A stretch of 64,000 bases of DNA, taken from Malus domestica (taxonomy: Eukaryota; Streptophyta; Magnoliopsida; Rosales; Rosaceae). Below are positions 56,951 to 64,000 of this stretch, in pieces (positions within the stretch are counted from its first letter, which is position 1; every line of letters starts with the position of its first letter). The translations under genes and the position numbers were made by a program. The stretch is taken from NCBI RefSeq assembly GCF_042453785.1, contig NC_091670.1:39381501-39445500 (forward strand), written 5' to 3'. Below the pieces are notes generated by a model. That model saw only the letters and a list, made by a program, of their open reading frames with translations, was not told the origin of the DNA and searched no databases.

Positions 56951-58145
56951 TGAAATAGATTCAATCCCGCACACTCTTTTGATTAGGCACTTTTAGGTTT
57001 AAATTTATTCACATTTTTTTTCCACTACACTATACTTTATAGATTCGTCACCCTCCAGTGTCGCCCAACACAACTCGATTTAAAGTCCAAGTGGACATTC
57101 TGGGTCGGAATGTTTCAACAATTCTAATTAATTATTTAACCCAAACAAAAAGGACCAACCATACTTTAAATAATTGGTTTGATTTTTATGAGTGAATAGT
57201 TTATTTGTGAAAAAAAAATATTTATTAAGCATCAAGGACGTGGATTAATGGAAGAGGAAACAAAACACTTTAGGTTTATCTGCAAAATAAGGGCTGATGT
57301 CAAGGATTAACAAGCAAGAATGTTGCATGCGAAAATGTGTTAATTAATCACAACCTGTCTTTGAAGGACAATGATTCTCTCCTTTTTTTTTTCTCTTCTA
57401 CTGTTTGAACGCTCAAGATTTCTTGTAGAAAGATAAAAGAAAAACATAAAGAGAGCAAAAGAAAATAATTAACCGTGAGAGGAGGGGAAGGAGAAGAGAG
57501 AATTCCCGTCTTTTGACTCCTTATTCTATTGAAAAAGGTGGACATTTAGCATTTTTTTTTAAAGTGTGATGTCCACTTTTGTGAGCTCACTTTTAAAATT
57601 GAGTTGTTAAATCAAATATGTAATAATTTTTAATAATTAAAAATCAGGAATTTCTATGCGTATTACTATTTATATAAATAGAGATCTTTGGTAGTTGGAT
57701 CATTAATCAATGAATTCTTGATCGTAGATGTAACTCTTCATTTCAGGTATGCCACACACCATAAGTTAGATTACAGTAAAATTTCAGTTCTAATTTGTAA
57801 AATAAGGGCTGTGAAAATAACTTTAGTGCTGAAAGTATTTTTAGCAAAAAAAAAAAGAAGAAGATGGGGGTAATATTGTCGATATGATAGTTTCATTAAT
57901 TGGTATTGTTCCCCTTCTGATGATAAAAGCATTTTTTGTTAAGAAGCATGTGTAGAGCTTGAAAGAAAAAACCGTTTTATTTTTCACTTACCAAACACAA
58001 TTAAAGTTCCAACTTTTTAAGAAGCTGCGTTTGAAAAAAAAAAATTTAAACAACATGAAAAAAAAAATTAAACAACATGAACCAACTTTTTATTGAAGTT
58101 CATCTAAATGTGTGAAACAAAATTTGATCATTAGTTATACTTTCT
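56951..58145. other. Intergenic, AT-rich
   Basis: No gene or well-defined repeat is seen; there are A- and T-runs near 57214, 57386, 57550 and 58037. Confidence 0.38.
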
Positions 58146-58277
58146 GGAAAGGGATCATTTCCAGATCTCCTCCACCAAATCCACCCAATCAATTAATTCA
58201 GATATTTAAAATTTTATTCAACGATTAAAATTATTATAATTTTTAAAGAGGTCACCCATAGGATCCCTTTTCTTTTC
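58146..58277. mobile_element. Short GGAAAGGGATC MITE
   Basis: It starts GGAAAGGGATCATTTCC and ends AGGATCCCTTTTCTTTTC. The flanks ATACTTTCT (58137-58145) and ATACTTTCC (58278-58286) are a 9-bp pair with one difference. The central ATTCAACGATTAAAATTATTATAATTTTT region resembles the centre of the 55071 element. Confidence 0.6.
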
Positions 58278-59700
58278 ATACTTTCCGACCAAAATAGAAA
58301 AGATAATTATGTTGGTTAGGGCATAACTGCTCACTACTACAATATAGTGCCATCTTTTTACTTGTCCCCCAATTGTTTAGGCATAATGACCCACATTTGA
58401 CATTGCTTTTGCCCTAAGAAATTAAACAAGAAATAATGGGCAATAAGACTCTTATGGAAAGATCCAAACATGGGCAAATAAAGCAGTTGGGTAAATTTGC
58501 AGCAAAAGTGAGGAATGTCTTCAACATCATGTATGTTACTTTTGAATTTGGACCATGTTTCTCTCTCTCTCTCTCTTTTTTTTTTCTTTTTTTTCCAAGT
58601 TACCAAGTGAGTGAGTAGCAAAGGTAAAGCTTGCCAAAGTTGAATGTATAAAGCCTACAAGTGCAGGTTGCTAAAATACCAACCCAATTTAGATTGTTGG
58701 GAGATGAGGAAGGATTGCCCTAAAAAAGAAAAGTTCCTATGAGTACACTTTAGTTTTTGAAAGTTGGGTATTTCATATTACCCACATTTTACTTGCTTTT
58801 GGACAGTATAACAAATGCTTTTGTTGTGCAAGAGAAAATGACCCCAAGAAACATAGGGAGGAGAAGATAAAACCCAAAACATCCCCAAATTACAAGAAAA
58901 TTGCCTTGAATGCCACGGTTGTCAGGATTCAAAGTCAATCATATACTGATATGTAATAAAATTGAAGCATATGACAATGTGTAATAGAAGAAATTCTTGA
59001 GTGCAGCCATCGAATCCCACCCCTTGTATTTGACCCTAACCACTGTCACATCTTGATCTAAGTCTTGAAGAGTCTTTGGCTGTACAACCACAGGCTTAAG
59101 AGTCCAAACCGAAGAACTGCTTGTGTAATAAACCAAACACACTACCATTTATCATTCACCATCTTCTAAATTATAAAACTAGAATGATAAATTAGCAACC
59201 CAATGACTTCAAAAGCGCTATGAAAAAAAGGAGAAGACAACCCAAATAGGGGGTTTGCTTTCATGAAAGAGGAGTGGCAAAAAGGAAGTGTTTATTTTTG
59301 GTTTTGTCAAAATGTTCATTAAAATAAGAGAAGCGTTTAAAAAATTTCTCAAAAGTGAAACTCTTCATAAACTTTCTAGTATTTTATTTTAGACACAATA
59401 TTAATATGTTAAAATGATAATTAACGTTAAACTGTAAAATATCAGAATGTCCCTAAATAGTTTCATTTTAAAATAATCGGGCTAGTATTTCTCTTAAAAT
59501 AAATTAAATATGGAAGGAAGGAGAGAAAGAAGATTCATTAAGGCAGAGGGAGGGGGGGGGGATACGAGTGAGATTTGATGGAGTAGAAGGGGACAGAATA
59601 GACATCCGCCCGGAAATACAGGGGATGCCGTACAACACCTCCACTTTTCAGTCCATGATATTTTATTAAATTTCAAACTGATTAAACTAAAAAAACCTCA
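58278..59700. other. Intergenic; upstream of the ARF3 gene
   Basis: A CT microsatellite lies at 58558-58575. No gene is seen. The last few hundred bases are presumably the ARF3 promoter, in which I cannot assign a TATA box or auxin element with confidence. Confidence 0.35.
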
Positions 59701-59715
59701 CACACTCTCTCATCA

Positions 59716-60248
59716 CTCTCTTTCTCTCTCTCTCTCTCTGTCCTTCTGCCACAATCACACCCAGCAGTTGCAGCGTTGCAGCAGCAGCAGCAGTGCTGCA
59801 GCTCAGCCTGCAGACAGAGAAAGAAATTTAATCTTTTTTTTTTAATTTAAAAACCGAAAAAGGGGTTCATTTCAGCACCAACAAAAACCCGTATTAATTA
59901 TCTTATCTGATTTTTTTGCGTATTAATTTCTGTTTTGTTTTTCTCTACTCCAAATTATAAAAGCTTTGAACTTTGATTTGATACCCAAAAGCCCATCCAA
60001 AAGAAAATTAAATAAAAATAAAAAATTAAGCAGAAAAGAGAGAAGTGCTTTTCTGAGCTTTCTTTTAGCAAAATGCCATCAAACCCATCTCTCAAAAATG
60101 CAGAAATGAAACCTCCTATGCTCTCTTTTCTCACCTCCATGTTATAAACAAGCACAAGCATAAGCAGAAGCAAAAACCCAAGTGCTTTTCTCCTTCTTCT
60201 CCTTCCTCTTCCGCTTGTTGGGTACGTGCAGTTTCTGTTTATTTACAC
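59716..60248 (+). promoter_or_regulatory. ARF3/ETTIN leader with CT and GCA tracts
   Basis: The segment holds TCTCTCTCTCTCTCTCTG at about 59719-59740 and a GCAGCAGCAGCAG run at about 59779. Pyrimidine-rich leader sequence with few ATGs follows until 60073. Long, CT-rich leaders with uORFs are known for ETTIN genes. The transcription start is not determined. Confidence 0.55.
60073..60147 (+). promoter_or_regulatory. Upstream ORF in the ARF3 leader (24 codons)
   Basis: The first ATG after the CT tract opens a 24-residue frame (MPSNPSLKNAEMKPPMLSFL, then TSML) ending in TAA at 60145-60147, about 100 nt before the main ATG and in another frame. A minimal overlapping uORF, ATG CAG AAA TGA, lies at 60098-60109. 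In Arabidopsis the ETTIN leader carries uORFs that restrain translation and make it dependent on reinitiation; the same is inferred here. Confidence 0.62.
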
Positions 60249-63200
60249 ATGGCTGGTCTAATCGATCTGAACAGTGCGACGGAGGACGAGGAAACGCCGT
60301 CGTCTGTCTCGTCGTCTTCGGCCTCCTCTGTCTCCGACGCTTTGGGTTCATCGGCGTCGGTGTGCTTGGAGCTCTGGCACGCCTGCGCGGGCCCGTTGAT
60401 TTCGCTGCCGAAGAAAGGGACTGTGGTGGTGTATCTGCCGCAGGGCCACCTGGAGCAAGTATCGGATTTTCCGACCTCGGCTTATGATCTCCCGCCCCAC
60501 CTCTTCTGTCGGGTTGTTGATGTCAAGCTTCATGTCATTCTTCTCTCTCTCTCTCGACAATGTTTTGGGGTTTTGGATTTTTGATGAAATTTGATAGCTT
60601 TTGGGGTTTTTGCTATCTGGGTTCTCAATTTCTTTAGGTTTTTTTTGTTCGCAGGCTGAGTCTGGCACTGACGATGTCTTCGCTCAGGTTTCACTTGTTC
60701 CTGAAAGTGAGGTGGGTTTATTTGTACAGGTTTTTATTTTCTGTTTGGTTCCTGAGAAAATGCTCACATTCCGTAGAACCGAAACAACTAAAAACCCAAG
60801 CTATAGAATTTCACTTTCTTTCCTTCCCGCTTTGACATTTTTAAAGATTATATGTTTAGCATGTCGGTCTCCTTTCTAATAGTCATTTTATGAATTTATG
60901 AATTAATTACTCATAATTTGTACAGTTTTATTTGGGGGTCGATGTTTTAATATTTTTTACTTTTCCCGGTGATTGTGTGATGTTTTTGTCCATCAAACAG
61001 GGAGGTGAATTCACTAATGCTTTAATCTGTGTAGGAAATTGAGCACAGATTGCTGGAAGGGGAAACCGATGCAGATGGCGAGGAGGATGTTGAGGCAATG
61101 GGGAAGTCAACCACACCCCACATGTTCTGCAAAACCCTTACTGCTTCCGATACTAGCACTCACGGAGGGTTCTCTGTGCCTCGTCGTGCTGCCGAGGATT
61201 GCTTTCCTCCCTTGGTATTCCTAGTTCATATTTTCCCCCAACATTTAGTTCAGCTTCAGCATAAATTTTATGAGACTGAATCATTATCTAATCAAGTACA
61301 TGTTAGTATTTTGTTTTTGAGGTGAATCGATTGTGCTTGTAGGATTACACTCAACAAAGGCCTTCACAAGAGCTTGTAGCAAAGGATCTGCATGGCCTGG
61401 AGTGGAGGTTCCGCCATATCTATAGGGGTAATGCAAAAAATATGATCCGTTTCTGTGCTTCATTAGTTGGGGGTTTATCTTTCCACGAAACGGTAGCAAT
61501 CTTATTAGAGTATAATGAATTTTGTAAATTGGATGCTCTAGATTCAATGTTGTTCTGTTTCTTATTCCTTTTTCCAATTGGTTTGAGTAGGGCAGCCACG
61601 GAGGCATTTGCTTACCACTGGGTGGAGTGCTTTTGTGAACAAGAAGAAGCTCGTCTCTGGGGATGCAGTGCTGTTTCTTAGGTATACAAACCCTTTGACT
61701 CAAGAAATTTTGGATGCCTTTATTTATAATTCTCATCCAGTATTTATAATAGGGGTGACGATGGAGAACTGAGGCTAGGAATTAGAAGGGCAGCCCAGGT
61801 TAAAAGTTCTGCTACTTGTCCAACTCTTTGTAGCCAGCAATTGAACTATAGCACTGTCACCGATGTGGTGAATGCTGTATCCACAAAGAATGCTTTTAAT
61901 GTGTACTACAATCCAAGGTAATATGGCGTTCGTCATTTAACATATTTCTAACGTAATCTTGAAAGTTGCCGTGCTTTTGAGACTTTTGACCTTTCTTTCC
62001 TTCTGCATCTTTTTCCTTATAATCTTCCATGATCTTGTAGGGCCAGCTCTTCTGAATTCATAATACCTTCCCGTAAGTTTTTGAGGAGCCTTGATCATTG
62101 CTTTTCTGCTGGAATGAGGTTCAAAATGCGTTTTGAAACTGAAGATGCAGCAGAGCGAAGGTTTGGCATTCTTACTTTTGAAATAGTCGTAGTTATGCTC
62201 AGAATTTTGATTAAATTTTTCGTGTTGGCAGATACACTGGGTTGATAACAGGGATTGGTGCATTGGATCCTATAAGATGGCCTGGTTCAAAATGGAAATG
62301 CCTAGTTGTACGTATTTTCTGCAGAAGCTTTTCTGTATATATCCTTTTTTTTTTTCACTTTTTTGTTTGTGCGTATGCTTTTATCTGCTTGAGAAGGGCC
62401 GGGTGGTGAATGCTAATGTTATATCTAGCCTATGCAGTATCCACTTCAGGCACTAAACCAAAAGTTATCCTTAGGGGACCATAAATTCTGTATTTATCTT
62501 TTTTATGGGACACTTTCCTTTTCGTATTTGTTTTTCTACTTTGAGATTCCAAAGACCATTTCATGAACAAAACTGTGATAAGCTTTTTTTGAACAATAGT
62601 TGAAGCGTGAGAGTGCAAAAGGTAACAAAACAAAGTGGCTAGCTTCACCATATTCTAACTAGGATGAATTGCGTACACTTATTTTCATATATCATGTGAA
62701 ATGTCATGATTTGGTGGAGTTTCTGGCTAAATTTACACTGGAAGAATAAGTTTTCTCTTGTAGTAGCCACAAAGTTTATCTTAATTGTTTATGAAGCCAC
62801 CCTGCTCATAGTCCTTAGGAGTAGACACTCAGGGTCTATGAGCAAGAATGTCTTGATAGTGAGAGTTATTTTTCACTGCTGTGAAAGTCGTTTACCTAAA
62901 CATCATAAGCGATGTTTCCTCTATTCTATAGCATGACTTTTAGTTTAATTCGTTCTTTCGTTGGCTCTAGATATATAGGTTTTGAACATTTCTGTGCTCT
63001 TACAGGTCAGGTGGGATGATATAGACACAAGTAAGCATGGCAGGGTTTCCCCATGGGAAATTGAGCCATCTGGTTCTGTTTCTAGTTCCCATAGCCTAAT
63101 GGGAACTGGTTTGAAGCGGTCCAGGATTGGTTTGTCTGCAACAAAACCAGAATTTCCAGTTCCTAGTATGTCCCGTAATCATAGCATGACAATTCATCAT

Positions 63201-64000
63201 AACACTGATCTCTGCAACTTAATTGATTTATTTGAGTGTTTCCTTTTCAGATGGGAATGGAGCATCAGACTTTGGGGAATCTTTAAGGTTCCAGAAGGTC
63301 TTGCAAGGTCAAGAAATTTCGGGGTTTGATACTCCTTTCAGCGGTCTAGGTGTTCAGAATCCGCATCCATCTGAAGCAAGGAGAGTCTTCCAGGGTTCCG
63401 GTGGTTCTGGGATTGCTGCTGGAAGTAACGGTCTCCGACAGTCACTTGTGGATTCTGAGATTGCCTCAAAAGGCATAGGCTTTGGTGAATCACTCCGATT
63501 CCATAAGGTCTTGCAAGGTCAAGAAATATTTCCAAGCTCACCATATGGAAGAGCTCCCGCTTCTAACAAAGCTCATGAATATGGTGGACCTGGAGTCTAT
63601 GATGGTTTTCAGGTGCCCGGCTTTAGAAATGGATGGTCCACCATGATGCAGAGCAATAATACACAAGTGCACCCATCTGCCACATCTGTGCAAGTTTCAT
63701 CACCATCGTCTGTGTTAATGTTCCAGCAAGCAATCAACCCAGTTACGGAATTCAATTCGGTATACAATGGTCATAACCAAGAGGAACATAGAGTTATACA
63801 TCCAACCCCATATGTCTCTGAATATGACGGTGGAAGGAAAACATCATCCTCATTTGGTGAACGTAACTTCAGCAGGGAAGATCATGGAGGCACGCATTCT
63901 TACAATCAGCATGGTATTTCAAATGATCCAGTTATAAGTCGATCAACATTTAGTGGCAGTCAGGATTCAATTTCACCAACCAAAGGTAGCTGTAGACTCT
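60249..64000 (+). CDS. ARF3: Auxin response factor 3 / ETTIN (3' end beyond window)
   Basis: Ten coding exons lie in the window: 60249-60533, 60655-60711, 61035-61214, 61343-61427, 61591-61681, 61753-61917, 62041-62160, 62232-62307, 63006-63165 and 63251 onward. Together they give 656 residues with an open frame to the edge. The protein is a nuclear DNA-binding regulator of auxin response, in Arabidopsis controlling gynoecium patterning and organ polarity. MAGLIDLNS and [10 protein letters not shown] open the protein. The B3 domain (about 140-245) has [20 protein letters not shown] and [17 protein letters not shown]. The auxin-response domain ends with [19 protein letters not shown] and [12 protein letters not shown]3 rather than ARF2 or ARF4 is supported by [13 protein letters not shown], repeated as [13 protein letters not shown], and by the SCRL sequence at the edge, which resembles CRLFGF near the ETTIN C-terminus. 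The exon 1 donor (CAT/GTCATT) is weak in context. Confidence 0.93.
63295..63315 (+). promoter_or_regulatory. tasiR-ARF target site 1 in ARF3
   Basis: AGGTCTTGCAAGGTCAAGAA, encoding KVLQGQE, is complementary to the TAS3-derived tasiR-ARF with few mismatches. Trans-acting siRNAs from TAS3 (made through miR390 and AGO7) cut ARF2, ARF3 and ARF4 mRNAs at this motif. Confidence 0.85.
63505..63525 (+). promoter_or_regulatory. tasiR-ARF target site 2 in ARF3
   Basis: A 21-base match identical to site 1 lies 210 bp downstream and again encodes KVLQGQE. ARF3 genes typically carry two such sites, which supports the gene assignment. Confidence 0.85.

Overview
The window is plant nuclear DNA: spliced genes with GT-AG introns, an intronless H3.1 histone gene, plant-only protein families (VOZ, ARF, family-1 UGT, DUF599) and very many small transposons. 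The repeat content (Cassandra with its 5S rRNA domain, abundant MITEs, SINEs that I recognise from apple and pear) suggests a woody eudicot, most likely Rosaceae tribe Maleae. This is family recognition without a database search.

Layout. 0.5-7 kb is repeats: a Tourist-like MITE, a long palindrome, a piece of a hAT-type element and a broken Ty1/Copia element. 7.4-8.8 kb (minus) is an intronless UDP-glycosyltransferase of the UGT79 type, followed to about 11.1 kb by decayed duplicate blocks of its own upstream region. 11.5-16.2 kb is a dead hAT transposase, LTR-like repeats and hAT MITEs. 16.3-18 kb (plus) is a truncated Elf1 elongation-factor gene whose stop codon lies in a MITE. 19.3-21.2 kb (minus) is a complete VOZ transcription factor gene. 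23.7-26 kb (minus) is a complete OPA3-like gene. 27.4-30.2 kb is a Cassandra LTR split inside its 5S domain by a 2.45 kb solo LTR. 32.2-32.6 kb (plus) is histone H3.1 with paired histone promoter elements. 34.2-36.7 kb is a 2.1 kb hAT element sitting exactly at the edge of a Tourist-like MITE. 37-44 kb is a cluster of four DUF599 membrane-protein genes, two intact and two broken. 44-59.6 kb has no recognisable gene and is AT-rich with MITEs, SINEs and palindromic elements. 60-64 kb (plus) is most of an ARF3/ETTIN auxin response factor gene with a uORF-bearing leader and two tasiR-ARF target sites; it runs off the right edge.

The genes do not form a pathway. Elf1, VOZ, OPA3, H3 and ARF3 are ordinary dispersed genes; UGT and DUF599 are the two places where local duplication has occurred. 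The strongest observations are structural: many MITEs here can be delimited to the base by their target site duplications, giving several clear nested-insertion histories, and one MITE contributes the stop codon of a host reading frame. I saw no clearly new biological system.
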